DNA of 64,000 nucleotides from Colocasia esculenta (lineage: Eukaryota; Streptophyta; Magnoliopsida; Alismatales; Araceae): positions 76,926,631 to 76,990,630 of the forward strand of contig CM024755.1 of assembly GCA_014218235.1 (NCBI GenBank), read 5' to 3'. The number at the start of each line of letters is the position of its first letter. The stretch's first letter is position 1. The notes below the pieces were generated by a model. It did not search any database and was not told where the DNA came from. It saw nothing but the letters and a program-made list of their open reading frames with translations. This document shows, in pieces, positions 24,601-34,984 of the stretch. The translations under genes were made by a program, and so were the position numbers.

Positions 24601-27600
24601 GCCCAGCGCGCGACACGTGGCGGACATGCAGATGGAGACCCTCAAGCGTCGGCAACCTGAACGCGACACTCAGGACCGTCGCGTTAAGAACGCGACGCCA
24701 GGCTCTGTTGCGTTCACAGACAGAGAACCTGTGAGCACTTTGGGCCCAACCTGCCGACCCACAAAGCCTCACAACCTGCGAAAACACCTGAAACACAGAC
24801 TAATGGGTCACCCACTGGCCACCAAACCCGCTAAACAAGGATCCGTGAAGATCCGAAAAATGCGCTACGTTACAAACGTACATGGAGAGCTAGAGAAGTG
24901 AGTTACCTTTTTCGGCTCAGGACATTCATGAGGGAAATTGCCTCGCTTTTTGCAGTTAAAACACTTCAGACGGCTTTTGTCTTTCTTGCCGCCACGCTTC
25001 CCACGTTGGCGCTTGAAAGATTTATCCATGATGAAATCTGGTGCAGTGTCTGAACCTTTGTCCTTCTTTTACGACCCCTTTTTCTTGAAGTGTCTGCTAC
25101 TCTGAGCGACATTAGTAACATCGCGATGCACAATCTCGCGCTCAGCTTCTAACTCCACATGTCGAGATATATCAATAAAATTTTTGCTATTCTCATTATG
25201 CGTTAGAATTTGCTTCAAATGGGTCCAAGCATCTGGCAAGGATTGAATCACCGCCTGCACCTACTGTTCATCAGTGAGTTCATGACCTGCAGCCTTCAAA
25301 TCACGGACCATAGATGAAATCACCTTAAGGTGTTCACCTACCGTGTGGCGCGAGTCCATCCGATAAGTCTTAAATTTCAAAACAAGAGCCCTTAATCGGG
25401 TGACTGAGGTCCTACCAAAAATGAACTTCAATTGATCCCACATATCCTTAGCAGTGGCGCAGTTCTCAAACTCGCCAATAAGATCGTCGGCCATTGCGCT
25501 TAACAAAGTAAAGCGAGCACTATGATCTTTCTTGAACCAAGCTACATAAGCTTCTTGGTCTGTTTTGCTACTGCCCTCAATGGGCGGTGACAAGGAGATC
25601 GTAAGATGATCAATCACATCTTGTTCATCCAGCAAATATTGTATTTTACGATGCCATATATCATAGTTTGGGCCATTTTACTTTTCACCCTTAGTGAGAT
25701 CAGCAATAACATTTTTGGCAGCCATAGTTTACCACTACAGGAAAAGAAGTTTTTGACATCAATTTACACATTATTCCTATTTGCTTCTAGAAATCCAATC
25801 TAATTACATTGATCATTTCTTATATAGTAAAATCGAAAGTAAAGCTAGGCAATTACAATCATCTCCCACTTATATAAGATAAGTCAATATAATTAAAATG
25901 ATTTCGAGCAAATATCTCATATGCAAAACTAATTTGCATAACATTAAAGAAATATGTATAAAACATACTAACTTTAAACATATTTAATTATATATAAAAC
26001 ATATTTATATATGAACATATAAAGGTTACATGTACGACTTCCATTGCAAGCGTGAACATATTCACACGTAGAAACGGAAAACAAAATTGCGCTTCTAAAA
26101 ACTAGTGCAGTACATGACCAGATATCTCTCTCTCTATAAAAGTTGTATATAACCCTCTGCAACCACCAACTCTCCCTCGGTAGTCCTAAGGGTGATAGTG
26201 AGAGGTGGTGCAAGGAGGGGCACAACTGGCACACGTAGCTCCCATACTACCGGCCATGGTTCCCAAGGGGCCTGTTCAAAAACAGGTGGGGACCAAGGAT
26301 TTGACACAGTCAGAGGAGGTGAATAGACACTCAGACTATCCGATGTGTCCATTCCAGGAAATGAAGGCACCACTTAGAACTCAGAGTCAGCTGTGCCGCT
26401 GGCCGCTGCCAGTGCATCTGTACTCGGTACACTCGTCCTGCTAGTTGCAGTGTCCAGGGCCAATGCTTGTCCAGAATCTGCTGCCAGCACACCAGAGTTG
26501 ACCTCGAGTTGTGTGACCAACATCAGATCGACATCCGAGAACCAATCCTCGAAATGATCCGTCAACTCAGGATCCGACTGTGCCGGGGAACCTGCCATTT
26601 ATACAGCTCACAAGAGAAGGAGAAAAATCAGAACCAACCAGATGCTCTGATACCAATGTTGTAAAAACGGGGAGAGGACATACCTCACAGCGGAAACGTA
26701 ATAATAATAAGAAGATCCCACAGAAGATAGAAGACAACTATCAGAGTTGCCTACACAGTTTCACACCATAATTCCGAGGACTGGCGATGACGTACCTCCG
26801 TTAGTCGATACCGGATAGAGAACACCTGATGTCCCACACCTGGGACAGTACCTTCTCTCACAGAGAAATCTACACTTGCAAGACACACTTGCAAGCACAC
26901 TCTCTCACATACAGACAAGACACACTTGTATGTACTCTCATGCACTACACACATGCACTTGCACTCCTCACACGCACTTGCATGCACACATGCATGCCAT
27001 TGGGATGCACTTGGGATGCTCTTCCTCTTCACCCCTCATGGGGTATTTATAGGAGGAAAAGTGGAGAGGGTGTGAGGAGAGAGGAGGCGAGTGGGGGAGA
27101 GAGGCAGCAGCCTCTGCCGCGAGAGGCGGCAAGGGCTGCGGCGCTGCTGCCGCCGCGCGGCAGCAGCGCCCCTCGCCAGAGGGCCTTGCGCGCTGGTGAG
27201 GTGCCCACCTGCCAGTGCGCCCTGCGCGCTGGCGCGGCCGGGCGTTGTCAACACGCCCTGTGCGTTGGCGACACCCCCTCCACCTGCCGAGGCGATGGGC
27301 AAAACGCCCAACAGTAACATTGTAAGCCAACGACCACAGAGAATATTGAGAACTAGCTTTATGGAAAAACTTCAATGTTTTGACTGTTTCACATAAAAAG
27401 TCTACTTATTTATACGGGAAGAATTAAGCACATCTTTGCAAAATCTCTAGGGAAGTGGTCCATAAAGTCCACTTGTGTGGACTGGATTGACTGTTGTGCT
27501 TCATTTTCATCTGATCAGGTATCCACTGACTTACAGTTGACTAAGACCATTAGAATAAGCTCCCATAAATCAAGGGACAATTCATACAAAGTGGGGAAAT

Positions 27601-30600
27601 GTGCTTAAGGTGTTTGCACTGTGTAGCGATGAATTTGGTGGAACTCCCACATAGATATCATCATGAACTAATCCAATTTTATTGGAGAGAGGGATCCTGA
27701 TTCCAACCTGCCTTTATAATATGGATGTCTTCACCAATTAAAGAAAAAAGGTAAAAGAAAATGTATCCATAACATGAAAGGTACTTTGCAATCTCTAACC
27801 ATGTATTGTCTCTAGCAGATATTTTTGAGGATGGAGATCTGAATAGAAGGAAAGACATATCTTCTAGATGGTTTGGAAGGATCATCTTTTGGAATGTATA
27901 TGTTTCTTGGAATTTTAAAAAGATAGATGAGAGGGCAAAGAGATGATCAACAAAATGAGTTATATGTTTCTTGGAATTTTAAAAAGATTACTAGAAAGTG
28001 ATATTTATGCAGTATGTATAAAAAATCCTGCTAGCCTTACCACCTCCATTTTGGTGATTGGCATAACTCTCTGGAGTCACATCTTTGATACTGGTAAAGT
28101 CTGAGTGGGGGTTTCACAGTAGGGTAAGCAAGAGAAGAGGCACCTTGCTGGTTTTTTCAGGAAGTGGGCCCATCTTTGTTTCTTATAGTACATGGGTAGA
28201 GGTTGTCAGCTGAAAGAGAATTAGTATTATTGGGAGGACTATCCATTGTAGACTTGTATTTGGAACATTTCCTCCAAGCTTTCGAGTAGTTCTTGTTGTT
28301 TCACTGTATAGAATGTTCATAGATGTTCTAGAACTTCTTGTATTAAATACTAGTACATATGTTGCATGTGAAATCCATTTTTATTAGACCCAGTTGCGCT
28401 AGTTAAAGCCTCCTTACTGTGGGTTTCCTCCTTTTGATCTCCTGCATGTTTGCTTTCAAATATTTTTTGCTGCATTTCATTCTTTGTGATAATGTGTATA
28501 CCAGACAAAAACCGCTAAATTTTGTGGCTTTCTGCCTTCTGGTTTGCTGTATTTTTTCTTTCATAAAGATGTTTCTAGCATTTCATTCTGTTTCATAATA
28601 CATGCAGGATCTCCCACGCACTTTCCCAGGTCACCCTTGGTTGAACAGCTCAGAAGGTCAGGCATCTCTCCGACGCGTCCTTGTTGTGTATTCTTTCCGT
28701 GATTCTGACGTTGGGTATTGTCAGGTGGGTGACATTCCTAGTTTCTGATCTGTTAGATCCCAAAAACAATAAAATAGGCTCTGTTCCTCAACTTAACCTC
28801 TTCTGTCTATTTTTCTGCAGGGTTTAAATTATGTGGCTGCCCTGCTGTTGCTAGTGATGAGAAAGGAAGAAGATGCATTTTGGATGCTTGCTGTACTCTT
28901 AGAAAATGTTTTAGTGAATGATTGCTACACTGATACCCTGTCTGGTTGTCATGTTGAGCAAAGAGTGTTCAAGGATTTGCTCACCAAAAAGTGTCCGAGG
29001 TTTAACTTGTATTTGTTGACTTCATGCCTTGTTATGATTTATTCTGATAATGTAACAAGAGCTTTATTTTAACTCATAAAACTTATGCAGGATTGCTTCT
29101 CATTTAGATGCATTGGGGTTTGATGTCTCCTTAGTGGCCACAGAGTGGTTCCTGTGTCTTTTCTCCAAGAGCTTGCCTTCCGAGGTCAAAATTCATTCTT
29201 TTGAGACTGCTTTCTTAAGTTAGTACTCACTTTGAGGTGGCTTCTTTCAACTGATTCTGTTGTTTACCCTTTGAATAGACGACTATGCGTGTCTGGGATG
29301 TCCTTTTCACTGAAGGTGCAAAGGTTCTGTTTCATGTAGCCTTGGCTATCTTCAAGGTACATGCCATACCTTCTCAAATCACAATGACTTCCTTTTCTTT
29401 TCCTTCTCTTTGGATTTTATTTATAGTAATGTATTTACAGATACACCCTTTACATTTGTGAATTGTTATATATACCCCTAAAAATTATAAGTGTCACATT
29501 TATATCCAATGCTGCAATGCAAGTCATAGGCTATTGAATAAGATGGAAAACATGAATAGCATGTGAGATACTGAAAATGCCATGTGGACACACATAGGTT
29601 CTGGGGGGCGTGAGTTAGTGGAATGCTATTCTCGGGGTAGGTTAGCCATTTTGTCCATTAAGCCACTGTCATCTCTCACAAAAAGCAGGTAGAAGTTATG
29701 ACGATTGTATTAACTATCGTGAGTTTTGAGGAGTATATATGACAATTATTGAATGTGATGGGTAATAATAGTAATTTTGAGTGGCATATATGCAAAATCC
29801 TTTTTAAAAAATCACTTGTGATGTAATAACGGAAACAAATATAAAGAGCCTAGTAAAGATGGTGGATGAATGTAATTTGATTGCCTAATTTGTCTTTCTT
29901 TCTAAAATTACAAATTTGTTCCTGTTTTAGATGAGGGAAGAGGAGTTATTGAGCGCCCAACAGATTGGAGATGCCATTGCTATCTTACATACAACTACAC
30001 ATCATCTTTATGATCCTGATGAATTACTGACGGTAAAGAATGTTGCTCACTCATACCACTTTCCTTTTAATGCTTTGCAAGTGCATGAATTCTTCATCAG
30101 AGTTGCTTGCATGAGTTGAACACAGTCAATGAAAAGGGGTTCCTACAAAATGGTTTTAGGAGAGGTACATAGAAGCTTGAAGGAGAAACCTGCATTGACA
30201 TTTTTGAAGTCTGGTTTTACTCCACTGCAGTCGGGGACAATACACACAGGCTGGTTAGACACCTATTTATATTGAGAAATGGTTATTGCAAGACACGTCT
30301 TGCAATAAAATTGATGTGGATTATTTGGAAAACAGGCCTATTGGCTAAGATCCTAACAAGACCCTTCACTCTCTCTCTATCTCAACCAATAGGATTGCTT
30401 TGCAAGCAATCCACATCAGCTTTATTGCAAGACATGTCTTGCAATAAGTATTTCGCATTTCTATTAGGATCTGTGTCAGATACTTGGATATGGTAGAATA
30501 CTCCAACACCTATGTCATCTTTTTCTATCATAGGGCTTTAACATGAACAACTTAAACAGTTTCTCAAAATACTTATTTAAATGCCACATTCAGAAATTTG

Positions 30601-31291
30601 TTTAATACTTTATTCTTAACATTTGTTTTGGGCAGGTTTCGTTTCTAACATGCTTGCCCATATCGAAACTTTATTGTACCATACACAAAGTTATGTCCAT
30701 ATTCTTTCTGTGATCTCACATGGCATTATAAAACCTTTTCATTTTTAACATGCTTGTCCATATCGACACTTTCAAAATGCATATCTATACTCCACAAATC
30801 ACAACATGGAAACCATATGATCTGGAAACCCCACGTAACTTATTTAGACCCATGTCTTTCATCTTTCGCATGGCAGATCTATACTGTCAATTTGAAGGGT
30901 CAAGAGGAAAAAAAAACAGAATTTGAACTTTTTTCCATTTCCCCCACTCACATGACGCGTAAAGGGTCACTCACAAGCACAAACCTTTACAAGCCTTGGC
31001 TACAGTCAAGCTATAAACTGATGACTGCTTACATAATTCCTATTGCATTTAGATGATCTATCTTGCAGTTTCTGATTAATAGCGTGTAATTTGTGCATTT
31101 CTTTCTTGTTTCAAAGAAGAGGCAACGTTAGAAAGTAGTACCATGCTTCCATGCAGGTAGCTTTTGATAAGATTGGTTCTATGACAACAAACACCATCAC
31201 AAAACAAAGGAAGAAGCAGGAACCAGCAGTAAAGGCTGAGCTTGGTCAAAGATGGAGACGGCTCAATTCCTTGAGGATGGATGGAAAATAA
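15608..31291 (+). CDS. RabGAP/TBC-domain GTPase-activating protein, seven exons
   Basis: Exons are 15608-16147, 28608-28724, 28821-28999, 29091-29184, 29279-29356, 29931-30032 and 31157-31291; phases agree at every junction and give 414 residues. The start MFGTLTQRRE is chosen because homologues start MFGT and then read VKFQD.YGFTVEG; an upstream in-frame ATG at 15563 would add 15 unsupported residues. The TBC domain spans roughly residue 145 to 365. The Arg finger IDHDLPRTFP is created across the exon 1-2 junction and the Gln finger GYCQGLNYV across exons 2-3. The protein should stimulate GTP hydrolysis by a Rab GTPase in membrane traffic. There is no signal peptide; the C-terminus is basic (TKQRKKQEP...RLRRLNSLR). 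Intron 1 is 12460 bp because of a nested Copia element; intron 6 holds a MITE. No disabling mutation was found. Confidence 0.95.
16148..16578 (+). other. Original 5' part of TBC intron 1
   Basis: Intron DNA from the donor GTGCGTTT to the Copia insertion. Nothing coding was recognised. GTAAC at 16574-16578 is the left target-site duplication of the Copia element. Confidence 0.8.
16579..17257 (-). repeat. 3' LTR of the Copia element
   Basis: 679 bp, matching 26657-27313 throughout, including the CACACTTGCA-rich tract (16795-16925), the GGGGTATTTATAGGAGGA box (TATA-like, about 16969) and the GGCGAG-rich end. The two LTRs differ by small indels, such as an extra GCCCCTCGCGGGGCCC palindrome near the end of this copy. 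Confidence 0.93.
17258..18328 (-). other. Untranslated 3' region of the Copia element
   Basis: Between the RNase H stop and the 3' LTR. It holds no conserved coding sequence; the polypurine tract lies at its left edge. Confidence 0.6.
18329..19640 (-). pseudogene. Copia reverse transcriptase and RNase H, interrupted
   Basis: The minus frame shows the Copia RT motifs QMDVKTAFLNGELDEEIYM, QPEGF, KRSIYGLKQSSRQW and the catalytic SLYVDDILMAGND. The RNase H part follows, with SDADWAGD, KSTSGFVF and TMEAEYVA. Stop codons separate open pieces at about 19331 and 18990. A frame change near 19645 separates it from the integrase part. The order is typical; the copy is dead. Confidence 0.93.
19645..21149 (-). 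pseudogene. Copia GAG-pre-integrase and integrase, interrupted
   Basis: The minus frame gives WHARLGHI (GAG-pre-integrase), LELIHSDVCGPM and KALRTDRGREYLSD (integrase core acidic residues), then TPQQNGVAERRN, and the C-terminal linker with NKWVFKLKRK before RT. In-frame stops lie near 20620, 20235 and 20995. The TRIM at 21150-21572 interrupts the upstream part. Confidence 0.9.
21150..21572 (-). mobile_element. Complete TRIM (miniature LTR retrotransposon), 423 bp
   Basis: Two LTRs, 21150-21311 (162 bp) and 21410-21572 (163 bp), start TGAAG(A/G)GACGTGATTTAAG and end AATACCTCTACA. The TSD is GACGT (21145-21149 and 21573-21577). On the minus strand the right LTR is followed by TTGGCGCCGTCTGTGGGAAC (primer-binding site), and a G-run tract CACTGGGGGGGCTG precedes the left LTR. 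The 98-bp interior has no coding capacity. The primer-binding site is the type used by the Gypsy element at 34567, not by the Copia host. Confidence 0.95.
21573..21909 (-). pseudogene. Copia protease segment
   Basis: The minus frame reads HPNHVWIVDSGATKYITMDR, the aspartic protease active site (DSGA), followed by YNLLSVSTLSA and the start of the pre-integrase region, before the TRIM. Upstream it would join the gag zinc-knuckle exonic sequence across the solo LTR. Confidence 0.9.
21915..24874 (-). mobile_element. Solo LTR (2960 bp) nested in the Copia gag/protease junction
   Basis: The block begins TGTGACGGCC and ends CGCTACGTTACA, with a perfect TSD AACGT at 21910-21914 and 24875-24879. No internal domain or second LTR is present, so it is a solo LTR left by LTR-LTR recombination. 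Its reverse complement matches 58985-61104 over most of its length, which sets the strand. Length and TGT..ACA ends suit a Tekay/Del-like Gypsy LTR, but no coding region is available to prove the family. It contains two clusters of GTCGCGTT / AACGCGAC palindromes (about 24010-24140 and 24520-24720). Confidence 0.9.
24880..25725 (-). pseudogene. Copia gag (capsid and zinc knuckle), interrupted
   Basis: The start codon complement is at 25723-25725 (MAAKNVIADLTKG). The UBN2-type capsid region follows (NCATAKDMWDQLKFIFG, HTVGEHLKVISSM, VQAVIQSLPDAW), then a basic stretch and the CCHC knuckle CFNCKKRGNFPHEC near 24940. Stops occur near 25258, 25066 and 25680. The protein would form virus-like particles and bind RNA in the cytoplasm. 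Confidence 0.88.
26134..26598 (-). pseudogene. Extra ORF between primer-binding site and gag in the Copia element
   Basis: A minus frame of about 155 codons runs from 26598 to 26134 with a single internal stop (26374-26376). Its start MAGSPAQSDPELTDHFEDWF is acidic and Ser/Ala-rich; the second half is Pro/Val-rich. No domain was recognised. It precedes gag by about 400 bp in the element's sense and its role is unknown. It could be chance, but the length and Met start are notable for a leader. Confidence 0.35.
26640..26656 (-). other. Primer-binding site of the Copia element
   Basis: On the minus strand, LTR end CAACA is followed after one base by TGGTATCAGAGCATC, complementary to the 3' end of plant initiator tRNA-Met and typical of Copia elements. 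Confidence 0.9.
26657..27313 (-). repeat. 5' LTR of the Copia element
   Basis: 657 bp, the partner of 16579-17257, followed by the TSD GTAAC at 27314-27318. It keeps the GGGGTATTTATAGGAGGA TATA-like box (about 27041). Confidence 0.93.
27319..28607 (+). other. 3' remainder of TBC intron 1
   Basis: Intron sequence between the Copia TSD and the acceptor CATGCAG at 28601-28607. A TTTTGGAATGTATATGTTTC motif recurs (27893 and about 27960). No coding or terminal-repeat structure was recognised. Confidence 0.7.
30274..30456. mobile_element. Mutator-type MITE (183 bp) in TBC intron 6
   Basis: The ends are a long inverted repeat of about 45 bp: GAGAAATGGTTATTGCAAGA on the left and its near complement on the right. 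Each arm itself contains a palindrome, TTGCAAGACA(C/T)GTCTTGCAA. The flanks ATTTATATT (30265-30273) and ATTTCTATT (30457-30465) form a 9-bp TSD with one mismatch. Confidence 0.85.
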
Positions 31292-32655
31292 TAGCTTGCA
31301 CATGCCCACAATACCCACATGTTAAAAGGTGATTATTTGTGATATCCTGATGAGGTTTGATGCTCTTTGTGGAGATGTTTTGTAAGATTGCATCCCGATG
31401 AGCTAGGACGACAGGGTTCCAATACAAACCCTAACCCGGAGTGGTGGGTCACCAGCCTTTTGATTTTATTTTTAAAACTCTTAGTTCCTTTGTTCATACC
31501 TTTAATAACAACAATTACTGTTCAACTTGTGAACTCCAGATGTAATTGGTGGTACAATCCACTCTTTCTCCAGAAAAAAAGGGGAAAAAATGATAACTTC
31601 AGACATATGATCCATCGGTCCATTTTCTCCTTCCTGCTTTCTGGAATATTAGGTTACTGGATGACTGCAGAGAGAGCTCCTCATGTCATTGATTTATATG
31701 TATATGTGATCAAAAGCAGGGAAAATGTTCAAGGTTTTCCCATATCTTTCCTGTGTATCCTATACAGCCAATCTCCATTTCTCGGGTGTCTTGCTTTCTA
31801 ACCCCTTTTTTTTATTTTTTATTTTTTTTTGGGTTTGGCAAACGAGGAATTAGACTATTTTCACTATGATTCAAGGAAAAAGAGATGTCGTGAGATTTGA
31901 ACCTAGGTCTCAAACTTTGCATATGCAGGAGCACCACTGTAATACTTCCTTGTCATTAAAAAAAAACAAAAAAGAGAGAGAAAAGAACCGTGGGCAGTAA
32001 ATTAATCAGTCTGTCTGACTTGGTGGCAACTTCAAGCCGAGTTGCCAATTGCCATGAGTATTTTGTTAGCGTGAGTTAAATGTTTTTTCTCACTATAAGA
32101 CTTGTGTAGTTGTCATCTTAATAAACATGTAGGATAAGTTGGGTTAAAATAAGGTCAGAAAGAATGATTAAAGATTTTTACATTTTTATTTCGGTACAAA
32201 TTTTCTTATTCTAGTAGCTAGGATGACTAATGCTTCCGAAATCTTGCAATTAATTATAAGGTGAGTCGTTTTGGATCTCATGGTGTAATAGAGTGTTACA
32301 AGAAAATTTCTTTCTTTTGGGTATCAAATGCTAACCTAGGATGGAGTTGCATTTCTTCTTCAAGCATTGTATTCAGATTAATGTACAATGTTTTTTAGTT
32401 GGAGTAAGAAATGAACTTTACTTTATAAATATACATTTGATTCTCACATTCTTTGACGTGGGACTAAATCTTCTTTCCGCAACATCTGTATGTTTCAGCA
32501 TTTGCTCCACACTTAAATATATAATAAATATATTAGTTAAATATATTAGTCGAATCACAAAGAATTCACGAGCAAAGCGAGTAGCAAACTTTTGTTTCTA
32601 TACCAGCATCTTAGAAGTCAATCTTGTTACAGTGTGATTCTCCTGTTTGAGATGC
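31292..32655. other. TBC 3' flank and intergenic DNA
   Basis: No gene was recognised. Open frames at 31367 and 32341 are AT-rich and hydrophobic without family motifs. A SINE-like insert lies at 31806-31960. Confidence 0.45.
31806..31960 (-). mobile_element. Probable tRNA-derived SINE
   Basis: Read on the minus strand, a tRNA-like head with box B-like AGGTTCAAATCTCA (31892-31905) is followed by a body ending in GTTTGCCAAACCC and an A-rich tail (the T tract at 31806-31830 on +). An A box is plausible but degenerate (TTACAGTGGTGCTCC). No clear TSD was found. Confidence 0.5.
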
Positions 32656-32771
32656 ATGTTAGATTGGGATTGGCGCCTTGCTCATAATTTTTCAACTTTT
32701 TAGTCAGTACCTAGCACTACGAAATATATGCATGCGCTTCCAAAGCAAACGTCACCTTCAAAAGTTACATC

Positions 32772-33810
32772 GGTCAGAGAGGCAAAAAGGTTAGGTGGGA
32801 GCGACGAGCTCCTCACCTAGGTCAGACACCGGAACTCCGATGATTTCTTCGTCGTCGTCGGGTAGATGGTTCCCGTTGAGCTCGACGATCAATCGTCGCC
32901 CCGATACGATCATTTCTGGGTTGGGGGGGGGGGACCGCCACTTGTGCTCTCTCCTCCGCCATATATGATATGATATAAATATGAGTTTTTTGATAATAGA
33001 TAATCTACGATCAACTTACTTTCGCAGTACCTACCCCGGCCCCACGGGAAGTCTAATCCCCGCTGCCAATACCCCTTCATCTTCTTCCTCCTCCCATGGT
33101 AACCTTTCTCCCTCTCTCCATTTTGTCCTTGGGGATCTTCTCTCCCGCAATTTCCCCCTCTCGATCTGTTGTTCCTCCACTATCTGCACCCCCACCTTTT
33201 TTTTTTCTCTCCCCCATTCCTCCATTCATCTTGCGCCTACCCTCGCCCAATCTCTCACCAGAAGCCCCTGTTGTTCCCTCCTCCTGCCCATCTTCATCAT
33301 CTCCTCATCTAGCTCTCCTCTCTTCCCCCCTCTGGTTAGGTTTTGATGTCTCTGGCTTCCCGCAAATTTCTTCAGTTGATCATGACTATTGACTGAAGAT
33401 CCGTCTCCTCTTCCTTCCCCATTCTGGGGCAATGGAATTGCACGTTAAGCTAGTGTCATGTTGAACATCCGCTATCCACTCTTGTGGGGGCGTCGTTCGA
33501 GCTTCTGCTGTTGGTTTGTTGCTTACACGGATCGCAACCCATTATCTTAGGAGCAGGTCTCTTCCTCGATCTCGAAATGACAACTCTCAAGCATCTTTAG
33601 ATTTTTCTCGATTCACTTAGTTGGCGTAGCCCATGGGTGGTTTACTAAGTCTGACCTTTCCCTCGCTAGATATTATGTCTCTTTTGTTTGTCTAGTCGCC
33701 CATGGGCCTTTTTTATGTCTACTATCTATGATGTCTTTGTCCTGGGGGCTTGTTCCTTTGTGATGCATCTTCTTAACGTTAGTTGCCTTCTATCCAAAAA
33801 AGAAAGAAAT
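32772..33810 (+). mobile_element. Retroposon-like insert of unknown class, 11-bp TSD, A-rich 3' end
   Basis: The insert is flanked by AAAGTTACATC at 32761-32771 and 33811-33821, and ends TATCCAAAAAAGAAAGAAAT, an A-rich tail. U2-U5 show the uninterrupted site. TSD length and tail point to L1-type retrotransposition. Inside are a G-run (32923-32932), a CT-rich stretch (33090-33340) and no reverse transcriptase motif. It could be a 5'-truncated or internally deleted LINE, a long SINE, or a processed noncoding transcript. Confidence 0.7.
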
Positions 33811-34566
33811 AAAGTTACATCCATCTACCCGCGTTTGATCCATGGTTGAAGTATCGGACTAGATGTGGGGTGGTTGAATTGGGAGACCTTGAAGTGGGAA
33901 CTTTGTATGTATGAGAAGAAAAAGAAAGTGCGCAACCACCGGCTGGAGACCCCCCTCCCTTTCACCAACGCGATGTTTCCCTAGACCCGTGATCGAGCGT
34001 AGTTCACACTTGTATACTGCACGTTCATGTCTTGAGGAAGACCAGAGAATCTTTAATTTGCTATCACTTTCTAACGTTGTTCAATGTGTTCCCGCGTATG
34101 TTTTCTAGGTTGGTATTAATTCTAGAGAAATATTTTATGCTCTTTAAGAAGAGTAATAAAAAGGGAGAATTAGTTTTAGGTTCATGATAAAGATCTAATA
34201 TTATTTTTAGGTCTTTGACAGGGACTTGATATTATTTTCAGGTCTTTGTCAGGTTTTTTAGAACCTGAAAGTTCTTACTTTTCGAAAGACTTATTTTTCA
34301 TTCCCTGGATATTAACTCCTCCCATGTGCATTTTTTCAATACCAATTTTACCCCCACCTTATATAACTAGGTAAGTAGATAAAAAGAGTATATAAGAATA
34401 GTAGGTAAATATGTAAGTGCGTAGTTACATAATTACGGAACTATGTAAGTTACATAGTTATGTAAGAGTATTAGTAGGTAAGTATGTAAGTACGTAGTTA
34501 CATAGTTACGTAATTATGTAATTACGTACTTACTTACTTACCTACTACTTCTTTTACATAACTATG

Positions 34567-34984
34567 TGTGGTAGTGTTTTCCTGTTTGGGCTTGAGCCAA
34601 ACGGGTCTCCACTGAAGAAGATGGGGAAGACGAATGCCAGTGCAGATGAAAGCCTGCAACATCAGAACTAGATCAAGGGGTCCCAGTTTAAGAATTGGGA
34701 AGAACCCTCCGATGCCTAAGTAAGTATGAGACTTAAGAGGCTTGAAGGAAATGGGGTTCTCGTGTGTGAATCGCGCGAGGGCGAGTGCGAGTGTTCCAGG
34801 TTGCGTTACCTTTGCATGGAGTTTACCTGAGCCTTTTATAGGTGAAGGTGCAGAGGGAGTGGGACATAACATCCCCTAATAACGCCAGAAAGGGCGCGCC
34901 CGTTGGCACCCCTGGCGGGGAGTTACGCGTTACGGCGCCCGTTAAGGGGCTCGGTTGTTAACGCACCACTTGATCCTTTTGAGG
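34567..34984 (-). repeat. Truncated 3' LTR of the Gypsy element
   Basis: Matches 41916-42316 and then diverges abruptly after CACTTGAT. About 415 bp (the U3 side in element sense) and the polypurine tract are missing, so the deletion joins LTR sequence straight to the antisense ORF region. Confidence 0.88.

Larger units (their letters stand above)
16579..27313 (-). mobile_element. Complete Ty1/Copia LTR retrotransposon inside TBC intron 1
   Basis: LTRs at 16579-17257 and 26657-27313 begin TG(C/T)TGTAAAAACGGGG and end GCAAAACGCCCAACA, and the element is flanked by GTAAC at 16574-16578 and 27314-27318. A TTGGTATCAGAGC primer-binding site (initiator tRNA-Met type) lies next to the right LTR on the minus strand, and a purine-rich AAGTGGGAGCT tract next to the left LTR. 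It is therefore antisense to the host gene. The order gag, protease, integrase, reverse transcriptase, RNase H is the Copia order. Stops and frameshifts interrupt the coding region, and two younger elements are nested within it. Confidence 0.95.

Noticed and set aside
24362..24901. 179-codon ORF in the solo LTR
   Set aside because: It is inside an LTR, arises from the GC-rich palindrome clusters and is not kept open in the relative at 58985.
29401..29860. Possible transposon in TBC intron 5
   Set aside because: TACACCC / GGGTA-like motifs are suggestive, but no inverted ends or TSD could be established.
31367..31801. 144-codon ORF after the TBC gene
   Set aside because: Hydrophobic, AT-driven, no motif; likely 3' flank noise.
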